DNA of 64,000 nucleotides from assembly GCA_014960805.1 (NCBI GenBank), contig CP063163.1:669001-733000 (forward strand), written 5' to 3'. Positions 25,243-33,511 of the stretch are shown here, piece by piece (position 1 is the stretch's first letter; each line of letters opens with the position of its first letter). The notes under the pieces are model-generated. The model made no database searches. It was given only the letters and a program-made list of their open reading frames with translations, and was not told where the DNA came from. The translations under genes were made by a program, and so were the position numbers. The DNA comes from Cytobacillus suaedae. Lineage in GTDB: Bacteria; Bacillota; Bacilli; Bacillales; Bacillaceae_L.

Positions 25243-26208
25243 ATGAATAACATCGATGTTTTTACGTTCGGTGAAACGATGGTTCTTTTTCAAGCAGAGC
25301 AAATGCTTCCGCTTGAATATGTTCACACCTTTCCAAAGCTAATAGGCGGTGCCGAATCAAATGTGGCGATCGGTTTAGCTAGGCTAGGTCATTCTGTTGG
25401 GTGGTTTAGTAAGCTTGGCGATGATCCATTTGGTCGATATATTCATAAATTTGTTCGTGGGGAAGGTGTGGATACATCTTCCTGTCTTTTTACCGAAAAA
25501 GCGCAAACCGGCCTGCTTTTTAAGGAAAGGTTATCACCAGAAGATGTTAATGTGTATTACTATCGAAAAAATTCAGCGGCAAGCTTAATGGAGCCGGCTG
25601 ATTTAAATGAAGACTACATATCACAAGCAAAAATACTTCATATAACAGGAATCACTCCTGCCTTAAGTGAATCTTGCTATCAAACAGTAATGGCTGCAAT
25701 AGAAATAGCAAAGAAGCATACTATGAAAATTGTCTTCGATCCGAACTTACGTTTAAAACTATGGTCTGCTGAAAGAGCAAAAGAAGTTTTCAATGAAATT
25801 GCGTCTTATGCAGATGTTATTTTGCCAGGACTTGATGAAGGTCAGTTTATGACTGGTAAAACCGGGATAGAAGATGTAGCTGCTGCGTTAATGGGTGAAC
25901 AGGATAAAACGATTATTATAAAGCTTGGTAGTAAGGGTGCTTATTTGCACACTAAACATGAGAAAGCATACATTGAAGGCTTTCCTGTTGAACGTATTGT
26001 TGATCCAGTTGGAGCAGGTGACGGATTCGCCGGAGGCATCCTTAGTGGACTTTTACGAAATGATCCATTACCACTCGTTGTCAAAAGAGCAAATGCCATT
26101 GGTGCTATTGTTGTTGGGATAAGTGGAGATGTAGAGGGATTACCAACACTACCTGTTGTTGAGAGATTTATGGAACCAGCTTCAGGTTCGCGTGATGTAA
26201 AACGATAA
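25243..26208 (+). CDS. kdgK: 2-dehydro-3-deoxygluconokinase (PfkB family)
   Basis: The 321-residue sugar kinase phosphorylates 2-keto-3-deoxygluconate (KDG) or its galacto epimer to KDPG/KDPGal. It has the PfkB signatures GGAESNVAIGLARLG (about 34-48) and DPVGAGDGFAGGILSG near 250 with catalytic Asp. The substrate-lid and YYYRKNSAASL segment fit KDG kinases. It lies between the TRAP genes and KDPG aldolase, giving the next pathway step. The start ATG 25243 follows GGGTGTGA. Confidence 0.92.
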   Translation: MNNIDVFTFGETMVLFQAEQMLPLEYVHTFPKLIGGAESNVAIGLARLGHSVGWFSKLGDDPFGRYIHKFVRGEGVDTSSCLFTEKAQTGLLFKERLSPEDVNVYYYRKNSAASLMEPADLNEDYISQAKILHITGITPALSESCYQTVMAAIEIAKKHTMKIVFDPNLRLKLWSAERAKEVFNEIASYADVILPGLDEGQFMTGKTGIEDVAAALMGEQDKTIIIKLGSKGAYLHTKHEKAYIEGFPVERIVDPVGAGDGFAGGILSGLLRNDPLPLVVKRANAIGAIVVGISGDVEGLPTLPVVERFMEPASGSRDVKR

Positions 26209-26224
26209 GGGAGGAATACGGACG

Positions 26225-26878
26225 ATGAAAAAGTGGGAAAATCTTATTCGTTTGAAGGAATCTGGTCTAGTAGCCGTTATACGAAGACCAAAGGAATCAC
26301 AAATTCATGGAATTGCTGAAGCACTTGTAAATGGTGGAGTAGGAGCATTAGAAATCACGCTTGATACACCTGGAGCTTTACGTATGATTGAAACCTTAAA
26401 AGAAACATTTGGTGATAAGGTGTTAGTTGGAGCTGGAACCGTGCTAGATGCTATTTCAGCAAAATCGGCAATTGATGCTGGGGCTGACTTTGTTTTTTCA
26501 CCAACATTTGATGTAGAAACCATTCAAATCACTAATCGTTATGGAAAAATCTCAATTCCTGGAGTCATGACACCAACTGAAGTTGTTGGGGCATATTCAG
26601 CTGGTGCTGATTTACTGAAAGTCTTCCCTGGTGACTCACTAGGTATTGATTACATAAAAAATCTCAAAGGACCACTTCCACATATTCCAATGATGCCAAC
26701 AGGTGGTGTTAGCTTAGAGAATGTGGAAGCTTTTATTAAGAGTGGGGCAATCGCAGTAGGAGCTGGTGGAACACTTTTAGACAAAAAGGCAATTGAAGAA
26801 GAACGCTATGAGGTGTTAACTCAACTTGCAGAGCAATTTATCACTAAAATTCAAAATGCTCGCCAAAGCTTATCATAA
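26225..26878 (+). CDS. kdgA: KDPG (2-keto-3-deoxy-6-phosphogluconate) aldolase
   Basis: The 217-residue class I aldolase cleaves KDPG (or KDPGal) to pyruvate and glyceraldehyde 3-phosphate. Family residues are visible: VAVIRRPK at the start, GALEITLDTPGAL with catalytic Glu, GAGTVLDA, and the Schiff-base Lys in GADLLKVFPGD, then PTGGVSLENV. It follows kdgK by 16 bp with GGGAGGAATA upstream of the start codon. The two enzymes complete a semi-phosphorylative Entner-Doudoroff branch. Confidence 0.93.
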   Translation: MKKWENLIRLKESGLVAVIRRPKESQIHGIAEALVNGGVGALEITLDTPGALRMIETLKETFGDKVLVGAGTVLDAISAKSAIDAGADFVFSPTFDVETIQITNRYGKISIPGVMTPTEVVGAYSAGADLLKVFPGDSLGIDYIKNLKGPLPHIPMMPTGGVSLENVEAFIKSGAIAVGAGGTLLDKKAIEEERYEVLTQLAEQFITKIQNARQSLS

Positions 26879-26894
26879 GTGAGGTACATGATCT

Positions 26895-28043
26895 ATGAAA
26901 ATTACAAAGTTTGAAACATTTATCGTTCCACCAAGATGGCTGTTTTTAAAAATTGAAACAGATGAAGGTCTTGTTGGCTGGGGAGAGCCTATCGTTGAGG
27001 GGCGTGCTGCTACAGTAAAAGCAGCAGTAGAGGAATTAAGTGAATATTTAATAGGTAAAGACCCGTTACGAATTGAAGATCATTGGCAAACCATGTATCG
27101 TTCTGGTTTCTACCGTGGTGGTCCGATTTTAATGAGTGCAATTTCAGGAATTGACCAGGCCCTTTGGGATATAAAAGGGAAATATCATAATGCTCCTGTG
27201 TATGAACTAATGGGAGGAGCTTGTCGTGATTCTGTTCGTGTCTATTCATGGATAGGTGGAGACCGTCCAAGCGATGTAGGAAAAGCAGCAAAGGAAGCGG
27301 TTGAAGCTGGCTTTACAGCGGTAAAAATGAACGGTACAGAAGAGCTGCAATATATTGACTCCTATGAAAAAATCGATGAAGCGGTGGCTAGAATTGCTGC
27401 AGTTAGAGAAGCGGTAGGAAAATATGTTGGGATAGGCATCGATTTCCACGGCCGTGTTCATAAACCGATGGCAAAAATTTTAGCCAAGGAATTAGAGCAG
27501 TTTAGACCAATGTTTATTGAGGAGCCAGTTTTACCAGAAAACAATGAGGCGCTTCGTGAGATTGCTCGTGCTACGAACATTCCAATTGCAACTGGTGAGA
27601 GAATGTTTTCAAAATGGGACTTTAAAAAGCTACTAGAAGACGGATATGTTGATATCATCCAACCTGATTTATCTCATGCTGGAGGAATTACTGAGTGTAA
27701 GAAGATTTTTGCAATGGCTGAAGCGTATGATGTGGCTGTTGCTCCACATTGTCCATTAGGACCGATTGCATTAGCTGCTTGTTTACAAGTAGATGCCACT
27801 TCACACAATGTATTTATTCAAGAGCAAAGCTTAGGAATTCATTATAACCAAGGTAGTGATTTACTAGATTATTTACATGATAAGAAAGTGTTTGAATACA
27901 AAGATGGGTATGTAGATATGCTTCAGCAACCAGGCTTAGGCATTTCGATAAATGAAGAATTTGTAAGAAAGCAGGCAGAGGAAGGGCACAATTGGAAAAA
28001 CCCTGTATGGCGTCATAAGGACGGTACGATTGCTGAGTGGTAA
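26895..28043 (+). CDS. dgoD: D-galactonate dehydratase (enolase superfamily)
   Basis: The 382-residue enzyme dehydrates D-galactonate to 2-keto-3-deoxygalactonate. It follows E. coli DgoD along its length: [56 protein letters not shown] and [18 protein letters not shown], with C-terminus [11 protein letters not shown]. Metal ligands (DFHGR, EEPV, GER) and the catalytic His in [18 protein letters not shown] are present. It fits the operon as the step before KdgK. The closely related D-gluconate dehydratases are a possible alternative activity. Confidence 0.92.
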   Translation: MKITKFETFIVPPRWLFLKIETDEGLVGWGEPIVEGRAATVKAAVEELSEYLIGKDPLRIEDHWQTMYRSGFYRGGPILMSAISGIDQALWDIKGKYHNAPVYELMGGACRDSVRVYSWIGGDRPSDVGKAAKEAVEAGFTAVKMNGTEELQYIDSYEKIDEAVARIAAVREAVGKYVGIGIDFHGRVHKPMAKILAKELEQFRPMFIEEPVLPENNEALREIARATNIPIATGERMFSKWDFKKLLEDGYVDIIQPDLSHAGGITECKKIFAMAEAYDVAVAPHCPLGPIALAACLQVDATSHNVFIQEQSLGIHYNQGSDLLDYLHDKKVFEYKDGYVDMLQQPGLGISINEEFVRKQAEEGHNWKNPVWRHKDGTIAEW

Positions 28044-28049
28044 TGTGAA

Positions 28050-28945
28050 ATGACTATCTTTATACAAGTTGTACTTCCTGTTTTACTCGTTTTTTAGCGG
28101 GCTTTGGTATTCAAAAGTGGAAAAGGCTTGAAATCAAGCCTCTTTCTACTGTTGCCATCTATATATTAACTCCATTGCTTGTGTTTCACACATTTAATTC
28201 AGTTGAGTTAGATCAGCAGTATGCAATGATGGTTCTATTTTCTGGGCTATTATTAGTTGGCTTAATTATTGTAAATGTAATCTATTGTAAATTACGAAAG
28301 CATGATACCTCTGTAGAGAGCGGATTAATTTTAGGAACCGCCTTCATGAATGCAGGAAATTATGGTGCTCCCATTGTTTTATTTGCATATGGTCAAGTTG
28401 GTTTTGCCTATGCGGTTTCATTTCTTGTACTTCAAGCAATTATTATGAACTTTTTTGGTGTGTATTACGCAGCACGAGGACAAGCAGGAGTGAAATTTGC
28501 GTTAAAGGCTGTTCTTGAAATGCCACCTACCTGGGCAGTTATTATTGCTTTGATTTTCAACTTAGGAAATATTACGGTACCGGATAATATTTTGTCAGTA
28601 GTAGAGTTAGTTGGCGAAGCGACCATCCCCGTCGTTATGGTTATTTTAGGAATGCAATTAGCAGAAATTAAGCTGAAAAGCATGGAATGGGACAAAATAT
28701 CCTTTGGTGTGATTACAAGGTTATTCATTTCCCCAATTCTTGCTTATGGGATCTGCTTAATCCTGCCCATCGACCCACTACTCCAAAAGGTACTCATTCT
28801 TTCTGCCGCGATGCCATCTGCAGCAACAACCGTTCTTTATGCTGTTCAATATGATACCGAGCCAGATCTAGTTTCTAGTATTACGTTAATCACAACCTTA
28901 GTTAGTGTTATCACCATTACTGCACTACTCATTCTATTAGGATAG
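28050..28945 (+). pseudogene. AEC-family auxin-efflux-carrier-type transporter, frameshifted
   Basis: The ATG at 28050 gives MTIFIQVVLPVLLVF and then a TAG at 28095. After the run of six T (28090-28095) the +2 frame continues without a break as AGFGIQKWKRLEIKPLSTVA and on to 28945. One extra T in the run would give a single protein of about 298 residues, the normal AEC length (10 membrane segments; SGLILGTAFMNAGNYGAPI motif). The gene therefore has a one-base deletion, or the consensus has a homopolymer error. It begins 6 bp after dgoD and would carry an organic acid. Confidence 0.85.
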
Positions 28946-28969
28946 ACAACAGTGAAGGAGAGTCAAATT

Positions 28970-29971
28970 ATGAGTCAGTTTAAAGTACTTGTTACAGACT
29001 ACGAATATGAAACATTTGCCCCTGAAAAGGAAGTATTAGATAAGCTCGGTCTGGAGCTCACATTTGCTCAATGTCGCACAGAGGATGATGTGATTGAAGC
29101 CGCTCGAGATGCAGATGCGTTAATAAATCAATATGCTCCTATTTCAAGAAGAGTTATTGAAAACCTTGAAAAATGTAAGGTGATTTCTCGTTATGGAGTT
29201 GGGTTTAATACAATTGATATCGAAGCAGCAACTGAAAAAGGAATTATCGTGGGAAATGTAACAGACTACTGTTTAGATGAAGTATCTGATCATGCAATGG
29301 CGCTACTCCTTTCCTGTGCACGTAAAGTAACGCTGATGAACAATGAAGTGAAAAAGGGAAACTGGAATTTCAATGTGGCTGTTCCGATTTTCCGTTTAAG
29401 AGGTCGTACTATAGGGCTCGTTGGCTTTGGAAATATACCTCAAACTGTAGCTAAAAAAGCACAGGCTTTTGGACTTAATGTGATTGCATTTGATCCATAT
29501 GTTCCTGAAGAAGTTGCAAAACAAGCCAATGTTGAATTAGTGACTTTAGATGAACTATGTGAACGTTCAGATTATATCTCCGTTCACGCACCACTTAATC
29601 AGTATACACAAGGTATGATTAGCTATGATCAGTTCAACAAAATGAAAAAAGAAGCGTTCATCATTAACACAGCTCGTGGCCCAGTCATTGATGAAGCAGC
29701 TTTAATTACAGCTTTACAAGAAGGGAAAATAGCGGGAGCAGGATTAGACGTGGTGGAGATAGAACCAATTGAGGCAACAAATCCGTTAGTGAAAATGGAC
29801 AATGTAATCCTTAATCCACACTCTGCTTTCTACTCTGTTGAGGCTGAAACTGAGCTGAAACGTAAAACTGCTGAGAACGTAGCTGATGTATTATCTGGCT
29901 TCTATCCAACGTACTTAGTGAACAAAGATGTGAAGGTGAAAGTGAGTTTAAAAGATAAAGAAAATGTTTAG
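28970..29971 (+). CDS. D-isomer-specific 2-hydroxyacid dehydrogenase (CtBP/phosphoglycerate dehydrogenase-like)
   Basis: The 333-residue enzyme from ATG 28970 (AAGGAGAG upstream) has the two-domain 2-hydroxyacid dehydrogenase fold. The NAD loop is IGLVGFGNIPQTVAKKA (about 148-164; G-x-G-x2-P, third glycine replaced by Pro). Catalytic residues are Arg in INTARGPVIDEAAL, Glu in VVEIEPIEATNP and His in ILNPHSAFYS. The sequence resembles C-terminal-binding-protein-type dehydrogenases. As the last operon gene it may reduce a ketoaldonate or hydroxypyruvate-like intermediate; the substrate is not determined. Confidence 0.85.
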   Translation: MSQFKVLVTDYEYETFAPEKEVLDKLGLELTFAQCRTEDDVIEAARDADALINQYAPISRRVIENLEKCKVISRYGVGFNTIDIEAATEKGIIVGNVTDYCLDEVSDHAMALLLSCARKVTLMNNEVKKGNWNFNVAVPIFRLRGRTIGLVGFGNIPQTVAKKAQAFGLNVIAFDPYVPEEVAKQANVELVTLDELCERSDYISVHAPLNQYTQGMISYDQFNKMKKEAFIINTARGPVIDEAALITALQEGKIAGAGLDVVEIEPIEATNPLVKMDNVILNPHSAFYSVEAETELKRKTAENVADVLSGFYPTYLVNKDVKVKVSLKDKENV

Positions 29972-30060
29972 CACCAACTAAACAATTACGAATGAAAAAA
30001 CAAGAGCTAAAAAATATACTTAACATTCCCAATTTATTATAATTAAAGGAGACAACAACC

Positions 30061-30327
30061 ATGGACAATCGTGTTAGTAAAACAATTATAGTTAACATTA
30101 CCGAAGACGTAACAATCGTAGAAGTCAGCAAAGCCACACAAAAATACAACTCAGAAATCTACCTTAAAAAACTAGTAAACGGCACACCACACGAAATCAA
30201 CCTAAAAAGCTTCCTTGGACTCATCACACTTCAACTCAAAAACGGCGACAAACTAACAATAGAAGCCGAAGGAAACGATGCCCAAGAAGCGGTAGAAGAA
30301 GTGGCGAACTATCTAGCGAAGGAATAG
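30061..30327 (+). CDS. HPr-like protein lacking the catalytic histidine
   Basis: The 88-residue protein has the HPr fold pattern: ATQKYNSEIYLKK aligns with the HPr segment ASKYDADVNL, and EINLKSFLGLITLQLKNGDK aligns with TVNLKSIMGVMSL, including the regulatory Ser46 (S in NLKSF). The segment normally containing GIHARPA is replaced by ITEDVTIVEV, so phosphotransfer from Enzyme I is not possible. It could act in the Crh manner as a CcpA partner when phosphorylated on Ser46; that is an inference. AAAGGAGA precedes the ATG. Codons end in C unusually often. Confidence 0.75.
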   Translation: MDNRVSKTIIVNITEDVTIVEVSKATQKYNSEIYLKKLVNGTPHEINLKSFLGLITLQLKNGDKLTIEAEGNDAQEAVEEVANYLAKE

Positions 30328-30390
30328 TAGAGTGATTGTGTGATTTTGTATGTTTTAGCTTTTTATTTTTAAATTAATGTTCAGAGTTTA

Positions 30391-30517
30391 GGTTATTCGC
30401 TACCACCCACGAAGACTCCTGCGGGAGAACGTGTCAGGGGAGACCCCGCAGGCGCAGAGCGCCGAGGAGGCTCCCCGACTCGCCCGCGGAAAGCGAAGTG
30501 GATGGTAGCGAATAACC
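30391..30517. repeat. 127-bp G+C-rich palindromic element (dispersed Bacillaceae repeat)
   Basis: The ends GGTTATTCGCTACCACCCAC (30391-30410) and GTGGATGGTAGCGAATAACC (30498-30517) are inverted repeats matching at 19 of 20 positions. The core is G+C-rich and contains internally paired segments such as GACTCCTGCGGGAG and ACCCCGCAGGCGC followed by GCCGAGGAGGCTCC. I recognise this as a kind of palindromic intergenic repeat seen in many Bacillaceae genomes. It has no ORF and sits between two plus-strand genes. Confidence 0.8.
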
Positions 30518-30562
30518 CCCATATACTGGTGCAAATCTATATCTTTAAAGGGGGATGAAAAG

Positions 30563-31669
30563 ATGAAACCAAGATGGCTAATAAAAATCCATCATATCCA
30601 TGCAATACTTGTTGGCTTGCTCCTACTATCCGGCTTAAGTCTTTTCATTCAACCTGTACGCACATCCTTTAACCAATGGCAAATTCCCCTAGTGGCGATT
30701 CACACATGGATCGCCCTTTTCTATATCATCATTGTCCTACTCTCACTAAAAAGAGCAATCAACTATACGTTCAAAAAGCCAAACTTAAAAAAGTTTAACG
30801 TACACTTCATCCTTATCCTATTTCTCGCCTGGAGCCTGTCAGGAGCAATCATGTATTTCCAAGCCCATTTTCCTGTGCCCATTCGAAACACAGCCGTAAC
30901 CATACACGACACAGTTACCTGGATTGCGATTCCATGGCTCCTTATTCACAGCATCGGACACGCTTTCAAACTAGAAATCCCTTGGCCATTATGGTGGAAA
31001 CGACATGCGAAAAAGCCTGAATGGGTTGAAGAAAACCGACTGGAACGAAGAGACTTTATCAAATCCCTATCTTTAATAACAATTATGATTTTTATCGGTG
31101 GCTGGTTAAAATGGTTAACACCAATGTTGCATACCTCATCTGAAGGAAGTCGAAGAAGAGGTTATTTTCGTATTTACAATGTAACAAATGATTACCCCAG
31201 GTATGAGAACAGTGAGTGGAGTCTTACCATTGACGGCCTCGTTGAGGAGAAAAAGGTATTCACCATGCAACAAATGAGGCAGCTAAAATGGAATACCATT
31301 ATCGATGATTTTCATTGCGTAACCGGCTGGAGTGTAAGAGGAGTCGAGTTAACAGGGGTATATATTAAGGATTTATTTGAAGCCTACGATATAAAGCCTA
31401 ATGATCACTATATCACTGCATATTCCGGTGATGGAATGTACTTTGACACCTTTACATTAACACAACTAGTGGATGAGGAAGCTATGCTCGTATTCGAGTT
31501 AGATGGTGCTCCCCTTAAAAAGGCCCAAGGCTACCCTTGTCGTTTATACCATCCTACGATGTATGGATACAAATCAGTGAAATGGGTTGATCGTCTTACA
31601 GTTACGGATAAACGTGAATACGGCTATTGGCAGCAGAATGGAGATTATGATTTAGATGGTTACTTATAG
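30563..31669 (+). CDS. Cytochrome b561-like domain fused to sulfite-oxidase-type molybdopterin domain
   Basis: The 368-residue protein combines two modules. Residues 1-155 hold four membrane segments with several His residues (IHHIHAILV, VAIHTWIALF, TVTIHDTVTWI, LLIHSIGHAF), fitting haem b ligation. Residues 190-360 form a sulfite-oxidase/YedY-type Moco domain with the Mo-ligating Cys in DDFHCVTGWSVRGVELTGV and SGDGMYFDTFT. Between them, ERRDFIKSLSLITIMIFIGG looks like a twin-arginine motif followed by a membrane segment, predicting that the Moco domain is folded before export. Function may be periplasmic methionine sulfoxide or related S/N-oxide redox; this is inference. GGGGGATG lies upstream. 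Confidence 0.82.
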   Translation: MKPRWLIKIHHIHAILVGLLLLSGLSLFIQPVRTSFNQWQIPLVAIHTWIALFYIIIVLLSLKRAINYTFKKPNLKKFNVHFILILFLAWSLSGAIMYFQAHFPVPIRNTAVTIHDTVTWIAIPWLLIHSIGHAFKLEIPWPLWWKRHAKKPEWVEENRLERRDFIKSLSLITIMIFIGGWLKWLTPMLHTSSEGSRRRGYFRIYNVTNDYPRYENSEWSLTIDGLVEEKKVFTMQQMRQLKWNTIIDDFHCVTGWSVRGVELTGVYIKDLFEAYDIKPNDHYITAYSGDGMYFDTFTLTQLVDEEAMLVFELDGAPLKKAQGYPCRLYHPTMYGYKSVKWVDRLTVTDKREYGYWQQNGDYDLDGYL

Positions 31670-32375
31670 ACCAATAAAAAAATGGTTACTTCCACTATTA
31701 TCAATAATCATAGGATTATCAATAGGATACACTGTATTTCCAAGTGAGCAACAGCATCGTTTACAAGCGTGGGAAAAGGCTTTGGAAATCTATGAAACTG
31801 AGAATTATTCAATCGAAACGGTATACACAAGAGATGACCGACTCTATTCCTCTAGTAAAGGGACCTGGCTGAACACTACTGCTAGTTATGATGTATCAAC
31901 TCCTGTATCTGATGACACGAATTTCAATTTTACCGTCTACTTTATGGAGGATAAAATTTATGTGAAAAGCGGTGAAGAGTGGGTCTATGGAGAAAGGCCA
32001 CATCGTTTACTACAAGAATTTATTCCACTAGATCAACCATTTACATGGACACGAGACCTTTTAAAAAATGCTGATGAGATTGTGATTGAGAAGGCAGACT
32101 TTTCGGTAATCTACCGAGCCTATTTCAAGAATTTCAATGATATCGAATTTAGAGGAGTAAGATTAGAGGAGCAGAAAAGAGCAACACTTGAGATGACTAT
32201 TTTTAACGGTAGATTGGATACGATTGAGTTAGATGCTGAGCCAATAAGACCTAAAACAGTTGGTCCACTTGTTTCATATCCAGAAAAACTCGTCTATCGA
32301 CTAAAATTTAAATCTACTGATATAACAAATTTAGAACTACCAGTTGAATCTCATACAGCAAAAGAGCTTGAATAG
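31656..32375 (+). CDS. Membrane-anchored protein of unknown function
   Basis: The 239-residue product overlaps the Moco fusion gene by 14 bp, so the two are translationally coupled. It has an N-terminal anchor (about residues 8-26, WLLPLLSIIIGLSIGYTVF), then an extracytoplasmic, beta-rich domain with DDRLYSSSKGTWLNTT and MEDKIYVKSGEEWVYG. I do not recognise the family. The layout suggests a partner of the oxidoreductase at the membrane. The last residues (VESHTAKELE) are hydrophilic. Confidence 0.65.
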   Translation: MVTYRPIKKWLLPLLSIIIGLSIGYTVFPSEQQHRLQAWEKALEIYETENYSIETVYTRDDRLYSSSKGTWLNTTASYDVSTPVSDDTNFNFTVYFMEDKIYVKSGEEWVYGERPHRLLQEFIPLDQPFTWTRDLLKNADEIVIEKADFSVIYRAYFKNFNDIEFRGVRLEEQKRATLEMTIFNGRLDTIELDAEPIRPKTVGPLVSYPEKLVYRLKFKSTDITNLELPVESHTAKELE

Positions 32376-32557
32376 AAAGTCCTAAATATGTTGAGAAGTT
32401 AAAATAATAATGGTAGAATAATAATTGTCTGAATGTCTAGCAGGCATTAGTCATTTTTGGAACAATCCTATCGATGAAGTTAAATCAAGCATACTATTAG
32501 AACAATAATTATAAATTTTTTGGTAAATGGAAGAACATTAAAAAAGTCTTACCCATG

Positions 32558-32596
32558 GCCTAACTTCTTAATTTGAAGTTAGGCCTTTTTTATTTT
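32558..32596 (+). terminator. Intrinsic terminator upstream of DUF2294 gene
   Basis: GGCCTAACTTC (32558-32568) pairs with GAAGTTAGGCC (32575-32585), followed by a T-rich run. It ends the transcript of the membrane-protein gene before the DUF2294 gene. Confidence 0.85.
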
Positions 32597-32624
32597 TATA
32601 CGATTCGGAGTTGAAGTAATTCTT

Positions 32625-33317
32625 ATGATTAATACTAGTGAATTTAGAGAGGACTTAGCTTATTTAAGCAGCTCCTTAAGTAAACGTCTAAAACAAAAAT
32701 TTGGGAAGGGCCCAGAGACTTGTTTTGCTTCTTTAAAAGATGATATGTTAAGTATCCATATTAAGAAGTTTATTACTCCTGCTGAAGAAGTGTTAATTGA
32801 GAGTGAGAATAATAGTTTAACTTTAAAATTCCGTTCCGTTATCATGCAAGCAATCCTCAATGATTTTATAAGTGAGGTTATGAGTGAATACCAAATTGAA
32901 ATTGAAACTGCCTTTCATGACTGGAATTATGAGAACAATAGTGGAATGATTTTATTTAAAATAAATCAGCCTGTAAATATAGAAGATGAATATCCATTTT
33001 TTGCGGGGAATAGGGTTATCCAAACACTTCAACATGTGAGCTCAAATATTCATAAAGTACCTACAAATTGCAAAGTAATTCGATTAAACGCCAATCTTTA
33101 TGTCATTGAATGCCAAGAAATTATGTTGGATATAGAGAAAGTTTTATATAAGAAGGGTTACGAAGAAATCTTAATTGAACGGTCGAAAGAGATAAGAAAT
33201 AGCTATACCCAGCATATCCCTTTATTCGAAGAGGCACTTGGCCGGAGAATTGAAAGTCTATTTATTATGTGGGACTATGAAAATGATAACGGGTATGTGC
33301 TATTTAGTTTAAATTGA
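32625..33317 (+). CDS. DUF2294 (MpsC-type) domain protein, copy 1
   Basis: The 230-residue protein carries two DUF2294 repeats: a first copy with FGKGPETCFASLKDDMLSIH and ITPAEEVL near residues 24-66 ending in FHDWNYENNSGMILFKIN, and a second, more divergent copy ending in IMWDYENDNGYVLFSLN. DUF2294 is the soluble module named MpsC in the staphylococcal MpsABC system; a function here is not shown. The next gene is a paralogue. No good ribosome binding site is evident before the ATG 32625 (GGAGTTGAAGTA, about 14 bp upstream), so the start is moderately certain. Confidence 0.78.
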   Translation: MINTSEFREDLAYLSSSLSKRLKQKFGKGPETCFASLKDDMLSIHIKKFITPAEEVLIESENNSLTLKFRSVIMQAILNDFISEVMSEYQIEIETAFHDWNYENNSGMILFKINQPVNIEDEYPFFAGNRVIQTLQHVSSNIHKVPTNCKVIRLNANLYVIECQEIMLDIEKVLYKKGYEEILIERSKEIRNSYTQHIPLFEEALGRRIESLFIMWDYENDNGYVLFSLN

Positions 33318-33511
33318 GAGACAAGCAATCAATTAATTTTAAGTTTTACTAGGCCGTTATTGAAGGATAAATTCTTATCATAATTTCTCATTTGAATTGC
33401 AAGGGGTATTTCATGTCTCTCGTGCAATTTTTTATGGAAAAAAATGTACTTTTTCATTGACTTGCCCATACTAAGTAAAAGGTGCGTCGAAGAGAGGTAT
33501 GGTGGTCAATC

